From positions 2,170,001 through 2,234,000 of the forward strand of contig NZ_JAGXTP010000001.1 in NCBI RefSeq assembly GCF_018334155.1: 64,000 nt of DNA. The letters run 5' to 3'. This stretch comes from Devosia litorisediminis. Lineage in GTDB: Bacteria; Pseudomonadota; Alphaproteobacteria; Rhizobiales; Devosiaceae. The notes below the pieces were generated by a model. The model was not told the DNA's origin. It did no database searches and saw nothing but the letters and a program-made list of their open reading frames with translations. Numbering within the stretch: the first letter of the stretch is position 1; every line of letters starts with the position of its first letter. Shown here in pieces: positions 27,852 to 35,205 of this stretch. Made by a program: the position numbers and the translations under genes.

Positions 27852-28738
27852 GGCACCACCGCCCGTCCATCGAGCGCGTCGCCATTGCGCGGATGGCGCA
27901 GCACGTAGTCGCTGCCCGGAATATGCGGGAAGCCACGAAAATTGACCGCATTGTCGAACTTGGCCTGACAGGTGGAAAAGCGTCGGTCGCAACCCGCAGT
28001 GACGCCGAACGTATCGCCCACCGCCACCCAGTCGCCTATCCGGGTGCTGAACGCCAGCACATCCGCACTGCCCAGCCGCGCATGGTTCACCACCGCGTCG
28101 CTTAGACCATCGCGTTTGCCATCGCTCCACAGCACCGTGCCAAAGCTGAACCAGCCCTCAGCAAAGCCCTCCAGCCCGGTCACGACCGCGCGATAGGGAT
28201 CATCCAGTGCCGTCACCGTGGCAGAGCCCTGCAGGCTGGGCATCGCCAGCGTCACCCCACAGCGCGCATCGCCCACACGGGCATCGCACAGGCTCTGATA
28301 GATCCGGCCATGCGTCGCGTTAAGCCCCTGCTGGGCCGAGCGCAGTTCGGCACGAAATACCCCGTCCTCGCGCACAACCTCGCCAATGCTGTCGCGCCGC
28401 AGCAGCAGGCGCTGGCTCACATCGCTCCAGTTCACCCGCCAGGTCTGAACCTGGGCGCCATCATAGCGCCCGAGCAGAATATCGTCTTCGCTGATCACCT
28501 CGGCGCTGAGCACGCCGAGCACCTCGCTGGTCTGCACCTGCGCGCCCAACCGCGCCGGCACCTCGCTGCCATCGAGCCCATTGGCCGGCGTATAGTCTGT
28601 GCCATCAAAACTCAGAACCCGGTCATGATCGGTAAAGCCGAGCACCACGCCATCGCCCCGCGTCAGCTTCCAGCAATGGCACAGCGTGGTCTCGCTCTGC
28701 GCCAGATGCGCCGCCAGCCCGATATCGAGCGTTCTCAT
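27848..28738 (-). CDS. GTA baseplate hub protein, DUF2163 (RcGTA gp13-like)
   Basis: Protein of 296 residues of the DUF2163/phage BR0599 family, known as the tail hub in RcGTA. Family features include the N-terminal CHCWKLTRGDGVVLGFTDHD with conserved cysteines and the C-terminal AGCDRRFSTCQAKFDN and FRGFPHIPG. The conserved cysteines fit the iron-sulphur site reported for the RcGTA hub, though this is from memory. The start overlaps the DUF2460 gene stop by four bases and the stop overlaps the peptidase start. Confidence 0.93.
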   Translation of the reverse strand: MRTLDIGLAAHLAQSETTLCHCWKLTRGDGVVLGFTDHDRVLSFDGTDYTPANGLDGSEVPARLGAQVQTSEVLGVLSAEVISEDDILLGRYDGAQVQTWRVNWSDVSQRLLLRRDSIGEVVREDGVFRAELRSAQQGLNATHGRIYQSLCDARVGDARCGVTLAMPSLQGSATVTALDDPYRAVVTGLEGFAEGWFSFGTVLWSDGKRDGLSDAVVNHARLGSADVLAFSTRIGDWVAVGDTFGVTAGCDRRFSTCQAKFDNAVNFRGFPHIPGSDYVLRHPRNGDALDGRAVVP

Positions 28739-29355
28739 GGCAGAATCTCCACTAGCGGAATGCTGGGCACTTCGGCACCATCGAAGCTGGTCAGTTCGAC
28801 ATCGAGCCGGTCGGTGTCAAAGCGGACCGGCACGTCAAACAGAAACCCGGCGGTGACCGCCACACCCAGCCCCGGCGCCATATCAAAGCTGACCAATCCC
28901 GTGGTCAGATCAACCGTCCAGCCACTGAGCTGCTCCGCCCCGTCGAGCGCCACCCGCACCGAACCCGATACGGGCCGCGTGATGGGCCGCAGATAGGGAT
29001 CAAAATCAGCGCCATAGCGCTTGGTCAGTGCAAAGCCGGTCTGCGCCCCGTCCCCGGTGCCGATCGCCTGATCCAGCGGGCCTGGCATTGTCCCCGCACT
29101 GGAGAAGTCGAGCCCATCATGCCACAGAAAGCCATGCAGCCGGCCACGCCGCTCCTCGAAGAAAGCCAGCACCGCCGCCATATCGGCGCGTGATTTGACG
29201 CCATAACCCGCATTGTAGCGCCGCCGCGAATAGTGCCAGCGTCCATTGCGCTGCTCACCACCACCGGCCAGCGTGACCACATCGGTTCTGCGCTCCGGCC
29301 CACCCCGCGCCCCCAGCGCGACATCAAGCGGGAAACGGATGGAATGAAAGGCCAT
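28735..29355 (-). CDS. GTA distal tail protein, DUF2460 (RcGTA gp12-like)
   Basis: Protein of 206 residues of the DUF2460 family, the distal tail ring of RcGTA. Recognised by the N-terminus MAFHSIRFPLDVALGARGG, the central YNAGYGVKSRADMAAVLAFFE and the C-terminal FDVPVRFDTDRLDV. The ATG at 29355 is the family start. The open frame continues upstream into a palindromic repeat and is not coding there. This is one of few GTA junctions with a real gap (130 bases). Confidence 0.93.
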   Translation of the reverse strand: MAFHSIRFPLDVALGARGGPERRTDVVTLAGGGEQRNGRWHYSRRRYNAGYGVKSRADMAAVLAFFEERRGRLHGFLWHDGLDFSSAGTMPGPLDQAIGTGDGAQTGFALTKRYGADFDPYLRPITRPVSGSVRVALDGAEQLSGWTVDLTTGLVSFDMAPGLGVAVTAGFLFDVPVRFDTDRLDVELTSFDGAEVPSIPLVEILP

Positions 29356-29377
29356 GAAGATCTCCAACTGCTGCGCA

Positions 29378-29482
29378 CCCCCACCCAACCTCCCCCGGAA
29401 GGGGGAGGTTGGTGAAAGGTGCTCGATCTTGGTTCCGCCTCCGGGCCATCCCTCCCCCTTCAGGGAGAGGTTAGGTGGGGTA
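29378..29482. repeat. GC-rich palindromic repeat, copy A (between GTA gp11 and gp12 genes)
   Basis: Two hairpins in tandem: one built from acctcccccggaagggggaggt (about 29388-29409) and one from ccctcccccttcagggagagg. The outer ends (cccccacccaacct and aggttaggtggggt) are also inverted. It fills nearly the whole gap between the tape-measure and distal-tail genes. Related units occur at 31011 and 32467. I interpret it as a mobile REP- or MITE-like intergenic element common in rhizobial genomes. Confidence 0.8.
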
Positions 29483-29485
29483 TTG

Positions 29486-30040
29486 CTAGCTCGCGCGCGT
29501 GCCGCGCTTGACGGCGCGCAACAGCATGGCGCTGAGCTCAGCCTCGCTCGCGGCGAAGCTGCGGGCATCACTGGCCGTCACATTGAACGTCACATTGATC
29601 GCGCCGCCTCCACCACCGCTACCAACGCCCAGCCGACCGTCACTGCCGCGCTGCAGTGGCAACACCGCTTCAGCGCCTGCCTCGCCCATCACGCCCAGTC
29701 CCTGCCCGAGCGGGAAATAGCTCGGGCTGGCGATCACGCCGCCCTTGGCGAAGGGTGTCACCCCGGCCAACGCCGGATTGGTCGCGGCAAAAAGATTACC
29801 CACCATCCCGCCGACCAGATCGCCCAGCGGCCGAATGGCGGCCTTGAGCGCGATATCGGCAAAGCTCTTGGCGATGTCGCCGAGCAGGGATTTGAACGAC
29901 TTGCCGTCGCTGAGGGCCCCGCGAAACGCATTGCTGATGGAGCGGGCAACGCCATCGGCCAGATCGCCAATGCGGTCGAGTTCGAGCGACACATCGCTCA
30001 ATTCGTCACGAAAATTGTCGGCAAACAGATCATCGGCCAT
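29486..30040 (-). CDS. GTA tape measure protein (RcGTA gp11-like)
   Basis: Protein of 184 residues, short like the roughly 220-residue RcGTA protein, in keeping with the short siphovirus-like tail. The N-terminal half is amphipathic helix (FRDELSDVSLELDRIGDL), then a hydrophobic segment (LKAAIRPLGDLVGGMVGNLF). The C-terminal half contains the tail-protein signature GVIASPSYFPLGQGLGVMGEAG and a polyglycine stretch before INVTFNVTASD. The start overlaps the preceding chaperone gene by 11 bases. Confidence 0.9.
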   Translation of the reverse strand: MADDLFADNFRDELSDVSLELDRIGDLADGVARSISNAFRGALSDGKSFKSLLGDIAKSFADIALKAAIRPLGDLVGGMVGNLFAATNPALAGVTPFAKGGVIASPSYFPLGQGLGVMGEAGAEAVLPLQRGSDGRLGVGSGGGGGAINVTFNVTASDARSFAASEAELSAMLLRAVKRGTRAS

Positions 30041-30221
30041 CGGGGAAACGCTCCATCAGATCACTGAGATCGCCACGGCTGAGCGGACCGGTCTGCGCGC
30101 CCATAATGGCGCCCCAGGCCGCTGCCAGTTCACGCGGCGTCAGCGCCCAGAAATCGCGGGCTGGCAGGCGCAGCACGCCCAGCCCAAAACCCATCGCCGC
30201 GTCCCAGGGAAAGGGCGTCAT
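30030..30221 (-). CDS. GTA tail assembly chaperone, rcc01693 family (gp10.1-like)
   Basis: Small protein of 63 residues with WDAAMGFGLGVLRLPARDFW and LTPRELAAA, the pattern of the rcc01693 family encoded between gp10 and gp11 in RcGTA. It overlaps both neighbours (4 bases with gp10-like, 11 with the tape measure gene). In siphoviruses this position holds tail assembly chaperones; chaperone function here is from family knowledge. Confidence 0.88.
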   Translation of the reverse strand: MTPFPWDAAMGFGLGVLRLPARDFWALTPRELAAAWGAIMGAQTGPLSRGDLSDLMERFPDGR

Positions 30222-30532
30222 GAGCCTTCTCCAAAGGTCGCCTTAAGCAGTCGTGCAGCAATTTCGGCGGCGCCCTTGAGCCCGCCTTCAATACTCAACC
30301 GTGCCAGATCATCATCGCTGAGTTCATTGCCACCGCCGCGCAGGCCGGCGCCCAGAATGGCGGTCAGATCGGCAGCAGAAACCCGCCCGCCAGAAAAGCG
30401 CTCTGCCAGTCCCACCAGATCCCCGGCCTGCAGCCGGGTCTCCAGCTCGGCCAGCGCGCCCAGCGTCAGGCACAGTGTCAGCGTCTCGCCGCCAATGACG
30501 GCGTCAATTTCTCCGCGTTGGGTGATGGCCAT
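30218..30532 (-). CDS. GTA gp10-like tail assembly protein
   Basis: Protein of 104 residues of the gene transfer agent gp10 family. It begins MAITQRGEIDAVIGGETLTLCLTLGALAELE and has the helical body (DLTAILGAGLRGGG) seen in this family. It stands between the major tail protein and gp10.1-like genes, exactly as in R. capsulatus, and probably acts as a tail chaperone. Its stop overlaps the next start by four bases. Confidence 0.9.
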   Translation of the reverse strand: MAITQRGEIDAVIGGETLTLCLTLGALAELETRLQAGDLVGLAERFSGGRVSAADLTAILGAGLRGGGNELSDDDLARLSIEGGLKGAAEIAARLLKATFGEGS

Positions 30533-30556
30533 GTTCGTGGTCCTTTCGGTAAATGC

Positions 30557-30970
30557 CTAGAGCGCCGCAAAGCTGAGCTCGCCCGCGCTTTCCAGCGCCA
30601 GGTCGAACGTCACCTCGCCGGCATGGTCGCCGGAGAATTCCAGCGCCACGATCTGGAACGGCCCGGTGACGGTGCCGAAATCGGGGATGATCAACTGCCA
30701 GTCGCGCAGCGTGCCGGCAAAGAACAGGGCGCGGATCTGCGCGTCTGAAGCGCCATCCTTGAATACCCCGGCACCCGACACCGAGGCGCGTTTCACCCCA
30801 CCGCCAGCCAGCAATTCACGCCAGCGCCCGGCGCTTTCCTGATCGGTGGTGTCGACGGCCGCAGCATTGAACGCCAGCGCCCGCGTGCGCAGCCCCGCCA
30901 CGGTGAGAAAACTGCCCGACCCGGTCTGGTCGAGCTTGAGCAGCATGTTGCTGCCGCTTTGAGCGGCCAT
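30557..30970 (-). CDS. GTA major tail tube protein (TP901-1 family, gp9-like)
   Basis: Protein of 137 residues that polymerises into the tail tube. Recognised by MAAQSGSNMLLKLDQTGSG at the N-terminus, then LAFNAAAVDTTDQES, WRELLAGGGVKRASVSGAG and the C-terminal ALEFSGDHAGEVTFDLALES, all typical of the TP901-1-like major tail proteins. A 162-base gap with palindromic repeat copy B separates it from the upstream gp8-like gene, so its mRNA level could be set independently. Confidence 0.93.
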   Translation of the reverse strand: MAAQSGSNMLLKLDQTGSGSFLTVAGLRTRALAFNAAAVDTTDQESAGRWRELLAGGGVKRASVSGAGVFKDGASDAQIRALFFAGTLRDWQLIIPDFGTVTGPFQIVALEFSGDHAGEVTFDLALESAGELSFAAL

Positions 30971-31010
30971 GAGATTTGCCTTTCAAGAATTGCCACGGCG
31001 CCGTGCTAGC

Positions 31011-31115
31011 CACCCCACCCTCAATCCCTCCCATCAAGGGGAGGGAGGCGCCAGATCGGATGTCCGTGTTCATCGTCTCCCTCCCCCTTGTGGGGAGGGA
31101 TCAAGGGTGGGGGTG
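31011..31115. repeat. GC-rich palindromic repeat, copy B (between GTA gp8 and gp9 genes)
   Basis: Outer arms caccccaccctcaatccctc and gagggatcaagggtgggggtg are inverted, and inside lie ccctcccatcaaggggaggg and ccctcccccttgtggggaggg hairpins. The structure (two hairpins inside a larger inverted repeat, about 105 bases) is the same as copy A, but the sequence differs in detail. It sits just upstream of the major tail gene and could affect its transcript. Confidence 0.78.
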
Positions 31116-31132
31116 ACGCTACGGACGCTGCC

Positions 31133-31531
31133 CTACCCCGCTGCACTGAACACCCGGATCGCCACGGCGGCCCGCGCCAGCCCGGTATCGTCGTCGATCA
31201 CCGTGTCAGTGCGCACATGGCCGATATGGCTGAGCGCCAGTCCCGGTGCGTCAAGCGCCAGTGTCACCGCTACCACGCGCTCGGCCATGTCGAGCGCGCG
31301 CTGTCGGCTGGGTTGATCGCCCCAGCAATGCAGCTGCAGGCGGTGTTCCTGCCCCGGTGCCAGATCAACATTGCGCGTCAACACGTCGTGGCGGGCAATC
31401 AGCACATAGGGCGGCGTTCGCCCCCCGGGCGCAGCATCGAAGACGCCGTCATCGCCAATGATTGCGCCCAGCGCGACATCGGCTTTGAGCGCGGCGACCA
31501 ATGCCGTCTGCAGAACGGTGATGGGGTGCAT
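31133..31531 (-). CDS. GTA tail terminator, DUF3168 (RcGTA gp8-like)
   Basis: Protein of 132 residues of the DUF3168 family, which caps the tail tube at the head-tail interface. It has the N-terminal HPITVLQTALVAALKADVAL, the GDDGVFDAAPGGRTPPYV segment and the C-terminal GLARAAVAIRVFSA characteristic of the family. Three bases separate it from the gp7-like gene. Confidence 0.92.
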   Translation of the reverse strand: MHPITVLQTALVAALKADVALGAIIGDDGVFDAAPGGRTPPYVLIARHDVLTRNVDLAPGQEHRLQLHCWGDQPSRQRALDMAERVVAVTLALDAPGLALSHIGHVRTDTVIDDDTGLARAAVAIRVFSAAG

Positions 31532-31534
31532 GGC

Positions 31535-31876
31535 CTACCCCGTGAAGCTGGTTTCGCTGCAGGCGCAGCTGAGATAGGCGCGGCGGCCATTGAGGTCGGC
31601 GGCGCTCACCACATCCAGGTCACGCCCGCGATAAAGAATGCGGTCACCCGGTTTGATATCGGTGCGAAAACGCAACACCACGGCGTGCGAAATCTCCACC
31701 GCCCGGCCATCGGCGCTGGTGCCCTGCCGCCCGCGCAGCGTGCGTACCCTTGCCCACACGGCGGTCAGCGGCACAAACACCGTGCCATGGCCACCCGCGC
31801 CATCGGCGGCCATTTCGCGCCTTTTGAGCTGCACCCGGTCGGTCAGTGTGCCAATGGGCGGAACGCGCTCGCTCAT
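31535..31876 (-). CDS. GTA head-tail adaptor/closure protein (RcGTA gp7-like)
   Basis: Protein of 113 residues of the phage head-closure (SPP1 gp16/HK97 gp7) type. Visible are GTLTDRVQLKRRE, GTVFVPLTAVWARVRTLRG and FRTDIKPGDRILYRGRDLDVV, typical of this beta-barrel family. Its start overlaps the gp6-like stop by four bases. Confidence 0.92.
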   Translation of the reverse strand: MSERVPPIGTLTDRVQLKRREMAADGAGGHGTVFVPLTAVWARVRTLRGRQGTSADGRAVEISHAVVLRFRTDIKPGDRILYRGRDLDVVSAADLNGRRAYLSCACSETSFTG

Positions 31877-32439
31877 AGCCGCACCCGTTTGTGAGGCGCC
31901 ACCAACCGGTCAAAGCCGCTGGGCACCACAGCGCCCGAGCCCGCCACGATCACCGCATCGCGATGCTCAAACCAGTAACCGACCAGCACCAGCAGCGCCT
32001 GGCGGATATCGGCAGGCACATCCTCGGGCTCGGTCCCGAAGCCGGCGACATAGTCGACTTCAATCCCCTGCCGCTCCCGCAGCACCGGCATGCCCGCCAC
32101 ACTGGCTGGCAAGAGCAGCCGGTCGGGCTCGCTCAGAAACTGCGCCAGAGGCACTTCATGCCCTGCGCCATCACCATCGTACGCGGTGATCTCGGTAACG
32201 CTGATGAACGGGCTCACCGGCAGTTTCACCTGCCGATCTTCTGGCCAGGCGTCCAGCACCACGCGCCAGCTCTGCGCCAGCAGTGCCTGCCCGGTCACGC
32301 CCTCGACATGCAGCCGTGCTGCGCCAATCAATGTGGCGATCAGCCCGTCCTCGGCACTGTCATCGACCTTGAGAAAAGCCCTGGCCTCGGCAAGCGAAAC
32401 CGGCTCCTCCGCGGGTCCCGCGAGAAGATAAGACGTCAT
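31873..32439 (-). CDS. GTA head-tail connector (RcGTA gp6-like)
   Basis: Protein of 188 residues of the HK97 gp6-like connector family, which forms the adaptor ring under the portal. Recognised by EEPVSLAEARAFLKVDD, then DGLIATLIGAARLHVEGVTGQ, and VPADIRQALLVLVGYWFEHRDAV. I chose the ATG at 32439 because the family begins MTSYLLAGPAEEPVSL; the open frame upstream runs into repeat copy C and is not coding. Confidence 0.92.
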   Translation of the reverse strand: MTSYLLAGPAEEPVSLAEARAFLKVDDSAEDGLIATLIGAARLHVEGVTGQALLAQSWRVVLDAWPEDRQVKLPVSPFISVTEITAYDGDGAGHEVPLAQFLSEPDRLLLPASVAGMPVLRERQGIEVDYVAGFGTEPEDVPADIRQALLVLVGYWFEHRDAVIVAGSGAVVPSGFDRLVAPHKRVRL

Positions 32440-32466
32440 TTTGTTTGCCTTTTGTTGGGTTGCGAC

Positions 32467-32583
32467 AACCCCCTCCCAGCCTCCCCCTGAAAAGGGGGAG
32501 GAGCGAGCTCGGTGGTCCTTATGCGATTTCGCCCCGCCCACCACGCGGTTCCTCCCCCTGCCAGGGGGAGGTTAGGTGGGGGT
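32467..32583. repeat. GC-rich palindromic repeat, copy C (between capsid and connector genes)
   Basis: Hairpins cctccccctgaaaagggggagg (about 32480-32501) and cctccccctgccagggggagg (about 32551-32571) flank a 49-base spacer, with outer arms aaccccctcccagcctccccc and gggggaggttaggtgggggt. It fills the gap right after the major capsid gene. The stable RNA hairpins could protect the capsid message from 3' degradation or reduce read-through into the connector gene (inference). Confidence 0.8.
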
Positions 32584-32591
32584 CAGCGTTG

Positions 32592-33812
32592 TCAGCTCGC
32601 GGCGAACTTCAGCAGCTTGATCGCGTCATAATCGGCGATCCCGCCGCCGACGCGCTTGGTGGTGTAGAACAGCACATAAGGCTTGGCGCTGAAGGGGTCG
32701 CGCAACACGCTGACGCCTTGGCGGTCCACGATCAGATAGCCGCGGCGGAAGTCACCAAAGGCAATCGAGAGCGCATTGGCCGCGATATCGGGCATGTCCT
32801 CGGCCTCGACCAGATCAAAGCCCATGAAACGCGCCTTGCCATCAGCCGTCGCGGCGGGCTGCCACAGATAATTGCCGTCGGCATCCTTGAGCTTGCGCAG
32901 CGTGCCCTGCACCTTGCGGTTCATCACCCAGGATGCGTTCTGGCGGTAGCCGGCCTTGAGCGCATAGACCAGATCGATCAGCACATCACTGGCATTGGCA
33001 GTAGGCAGCGCCCCGGCCGAGCCGGTGGCGACATAGCCCAGATTGCCCCAGCTCCAGCTGGCTTCCGCCACCGTGGTGGCATCGAGAAATCCGGTCGGCT
33101 TGTTGACGCCATCGCCCGATACGAAAGCCGTGGTTTCCTGCGCCGCGAAGGCCGCGTTGACCTCGTCGGCAATCCACTGCCCCACATCGACCGCCGCGTC
33201 TTCGAGGAAGGCCGATGTCGCCGCCGGCATTGCGTAGAGCTCCATGGTCGGATAGCTCAGCTCGGCCAGGGTCTGGCTGCCGGTAATGGGGCGCGCCGCG
33301 GTCTCACCAACCCAGCCCACTGCGGGCCCCGTCACCGAGATGGGGCGCTTATAGACCGAGCCGGACACCTGCCGTACACCGGCAATGGCGCGAATGGGCG
33401 ACACCGCCGTCATCAGTCTTGTGATTTCGGTCTCGGTTTCGGGCGGCACGACATAGCCGCCATCGGCATTGACGCCCACCGAGAGCGCCTTCTCTTCGCC
33501 GCGCTTCACATAGGAGGCGAAAGCCTGCTTGTATTCGCCATCGACCGGCATTCCCTTGCCGTCGAGCTGCGGGCGGGCCCGCTCGATCAGCGCGCGATCC
33601 ATCGCCGCCTTGTTGGTGTCGAGCACGGCATTGAGCCGGTCGAGCTTGCCTTCGAGCAGGCCATCGGCGCTGCCGCGCTTTTCCAGCTCGCCCAGGCGCT
33701 GGTCATTGGTGGCCTTGAACTCTTCAAAGGCGGTCGAGAATTCGGCGAACAGCGCGGCAATATCGCCCTGCGCGCCGGCCTTGGTTTCAAGGCCGTCACT
33801 GGTGGTGGTCAT
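32592..33812 (-). CDS. GTA major capsid protein (HK97 fold, gp5-like)
   Basis: Protein of 406 residues. The first 100 or so residues form a charged coiled-coil scaffold region (FEEFKATNDQRLGELEKRGSAD), expected to be removed by the prohead protease. The body begins near DGGYVVPPETETEI and shows HK97 features such as VGWVGETAARP, DEVNAAFAAQETTAFVSGDG and WVMNRKVQGTLRKLKD. Length agrees with the 398-residue RcGTA capsid precursor. It is followed by repeat copy C. Confidence 0.96.
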   Translation of the reverse strand: MTTTSDGLETKAGAQGDIAALFAEFSTAFEEFKATNDQRLGELEKRGSADGLLEGKLDRLNAVLDTNKAAMDRALIERARPQLDGKGMPVDGEYKQAFASYVKRGEEKALSVGVNADGGYVVPPETETEITRLMTAVSPIRAIAGVRQVSGSVYKRPISVTGPAVGWVGETAARPITGSQTLAELSYPTMELYAMPAATSAFLEDAAVDVGQWIADEVNAAFAAQETTAFVSGDGVNKPTGFLDATTVAEASWSWGNLGYVATGSAGALPTANASDVLIDLVYALKAGYRQNASWVMNRKVQGTLRKLKDADGNYLWQPAATADGKARFMGFDLVEAEDMPDIAANALSIAFGDFRRGYLIVDRQGVSVLRDPFSAKPYVLFYTTKRVGGGIADYDAIKLLKFAAS

Positions 33813-33822
33813 ACAAATATCC

Positions 33823-34311
33823 CTATCGGTTGCGGATGGTGTGGGTGGCGGCGGCGATGGCCGCGCCGGTGCTCAAGCCCGAGGGCGCAATGCGTGCGTC
33901 CTCCAGCATGGGAAAGGTGACGATCGAGATTTCAAACAGATCGATCTGCCAGAGTTTGCGCAGTCCGCCAGCGCGGCTTGCCCGCACGGTGCGAAAGCCA
34001 ATCGAGAGTCCGTCCAGCGCCCCGTTTTCGATCAGCCGTCTGAGTGCATCGGCGCGCGGCACGCCGGGCACCAGCCGTCCGGTCACGAACAGGCCATGCC
34101 CATCTTCGCCAATGGTCTTCCAGGTGCCGACCGGCTCCTTGGGGTCATGCTGAAACAGCAGTCTGATGCGCTTGCCGCGGCGCGCCAGGCTCTGGGTGAA
34201 GGCGCCCGGCATCACCACATCGCCCCCGGCATCGCGCCGGTTGAACAGGCTGGCATAGCCGGAAAAGCGCCCGTCGCTATCGATGGGAATGGCGCTTGAA
34301 ATCGCGCCCAT
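33823..34311 (-). CDS. GTA prohead protease (HK97 family, gp4-like)
   Basis: Serine protease of 162 residues that trims the capsid precursor. The triad is visible: His55 in LLFQHDPKEP, Ser103 in LDGLSIGFR and Glu127 in DLFEISIVTFPM. The ATG at 34311 shares one base with the stop of the small upstream gene (TGATG), so translation is coupled. The capsid gene starts ten bases after its stop. Confidence 0.94.
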   Translation of the reverse strand: MGAISSAIPIDSDGRFSGYASLFNRRDAGGDVVMPGAFTQSLARRGKRIRLLFQHDPKEPVGTWKTIGEDGHGLFVTGRLVPGVPRADALRRLIENGALDGLSIGFRTVRASRAGGLRKLWQIDLFEISIVTFPMLEDARIAPSGLSTGAAIAAATHTIRNR

Positions 34312-34439
34312 CAGCGCTTTCCACTCGGCTTGGCCGCACTCTTGCCACCGGGTTTAGGGCTGGCCAGCGTACCGGCCAAATTCCAGGCAAACTGCCGGAA
34401 GACCTGTTGCGCTTTGGGAAAATTGTTCTTTTTTGCCAT
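34311..34439 (-). CDS. Small basic GTA-cluster protein, 42 residues
   Basis: Short gene encoding a 42-residue, strongly basic peptide starting MAKKNNFPKAQQVFRQFAWN and ending in a Lys/Gly/Ser-rich tail (AAKPSGKR). It ends TGATG on the prohead protease start, and its own start lies four bases after the stop of the next upstream gene. The tight packing and Lys/Arg content support a real gene. Its position corresponds to the small gene between portal and protease in some GTA clusters. I do not know its function; a capsid DNA- or scaffold-binding role is conceivable. Confidence 0.62.
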   Translation of the reverse strand: MAKKNNFPKAQQVFRQFAWNLAGTLASPKPGGKSAAKPSGKR

Positions 34440-34443
34440 GGGC

Positions 34444-34632
34444 TTAGTCATCCTTTCTGAAAAGCCGATTCAGATTGGCGATTTCCTGCACGAAGTCGTT
34501 GAAGTGTTGATTCACCCGCGCCATCTCACGCAGGCTCCACACAAGAAGGGCACTGGCCCCACTGGCCCACAGGAACAGCGCGAGATGGGCCAGATCCCCC
34601 CGCTCAATGACGGTGCGCGTCAGTTCGTCCAT
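34444..34632 (-). CDS. Small single-pass membrane protein of GTA cluster (gp3.5-like position)
   Basis: Protein of 62 residues: a short N-terminal helix (MDELTRTVIERGDLAHLAL), one transmembrane segment (ALFLWASGASALLVWSLREM) and a charged C-terminal helix (FNDFVQEIANLNRLFRKDD). It stands between portal and prohead protease, where R. capsulatus has the small orfg3.5. I recall similar small membrane proteins in rhizobial GTA loci but cannot name a family. A strong AGGAG (aaccactgcag side excluded; ggagaaat) precedes the ATG. Confidence 0.78.
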   Translation of the reverse strand: MDELTRTVIERGDLAHLALFLWASGASALLVWSLREMARVNQHFNDFVQEIANLNRLFRKDD

Positions 34633-34676
34633 GGATATTTCTCCTCGATAACCACTGCAGGTGCTTCAAACTCGGT

Positions 34677-34763
34677 CGTCACCCTCGGGCCTGACCCGAG
34701 GGCGTTGTACTGCCGGAGCGTCCGTGCAAGTGCAGTCCACTCGGGTCTGGCCCGAGGGTAACG
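34677..34763. repeat. Inverted repeat of the TCGGGxxTGACCCGAGG type
   Basis: Two hairpins, ccctcgggcctgacccgaggg (34682-34702) and actcgggtctggcccgagggt (about 34739-34759), facing one another across a 35-base spacer and themselves arranged as an inverted pair (gtcaccctcggg ... cccgagggtaac). This is a class of dispersed palindromic element common in rhizobial genomes. It marks the outer edge of the insertion between portal and protease genes. Confidence 0.72.
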
Positions 34764-34820
34764 GGCAGTGCGTGTGGAAGACCCTTTGTTCCCCAGACAA
34801 ATGCCCGCTAGAATGTCGAC

Positions 34821-35081
34821 ATGAGCACTTTGACGCTTGAGACAGCACCGCTTGCCGTGGACCTCGTCGTCGACAGCACCAGCTTGCGCGTCAGCCTAGA
34901 TGACGGCCGCGAGCTCGCCGTGCCACTGGCCTGGTTTCCCCACCTGCGCGACGCGTCAGACGCTGACCGCGCCAACTGGCGGCTGTTCGGCCGCGGTGAC
35001 GGCATTCACTGGCCAGCCCTTGATGAAGACATTTCCGTGCGCGGTCTGCTCGCCGGCCACCGTCAGGCCAACGCCGCCTAA
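34821..35081 (+). CDS. DUF2442-family protein, opposite strand within the GTA cluster
   Basis: Protein of 86 residues of the DUF2442 family, recognisable from SLRVSLDDGRELAVPLAWFPHL and WRLFGRGDGIHWPALDEDISVRGLLAG. It is the only plus-strand gene inside an otherwise minus-strand GTA cluster, so it is an acquired gene. DUF2442 genes are often paired with DUF4160 genes in toxin/antitoxin-like couples; no partner is present here. Its stop codon TAA lies exactly at the end of the duplicated portal fragment (35078), which shows that these segments were joined by recombination. Confidence 0.85.
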   Translation: MSTLTLETAPLAVDLVVDSTSLRVSLDDGRELAVPLAWFPHLRDASDADRANWRLFGRGDGIHWPALDEDISVRGLLAGHRQANAA

Positions 35082-35190
35082 ATCCCCAACATCGCCCGCT
35101 TCTCCGCATCGCTGAGAAACTCCGCATTCCCCACCCGGCTCCACAGCGCCGCGCGGTCTTCGGTCAGGGCTTGGTCGTCATTGAAATCCG
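35078..35190 (-). pseudogene. Duplicated 3' fragment of the portal gene
   Basis: Reading on the minus strand gives APDFNDDQALTEDRAALW followed by SRVGNAEFLSDAEKRAMLGI and a stop. The true portal gene ends with APDFDGVEALAEDRAALW and SRVGSAEFLSDAEKRAMLGI. By eye the two DNA copies differ at about 13 of 115 positions. The fragment has no start and its frame is not continuous with the gene at 35206. It is best read as the displaced original portal end, left behind when the module at 35206-36239 came in with a new portal 3' end. Confidence 0.9.
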
Positions 35191-35205
35191 GCGCAGGAAA
35201 AGCGC

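Noticed and set aside
28735..29571. Longer versions of the DUF2460 gene, and likewise of the connector gene to 32544
   Set aside because: The extra N-terminal residues translate the palindromic repeats; the family start codons are at 29355 and 32439.
29370..32590. Palindromic repeats as a CRISPR array
   Set aside because: Units are spaced over kilobases between genes, are internally palindromic and lack regular unique spacers or cas genes.
34956..35144. Short minus-strand frame over the DUF2442 gene and portal fragment (GVSQRCGEAGDVGDL)
   Set aside because: The same residue string appears in the same relative frame at the true portal end, so it is only another reading frame of the duplicated DNA. 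It was useful as confirmation of the duplication, not as a gene.
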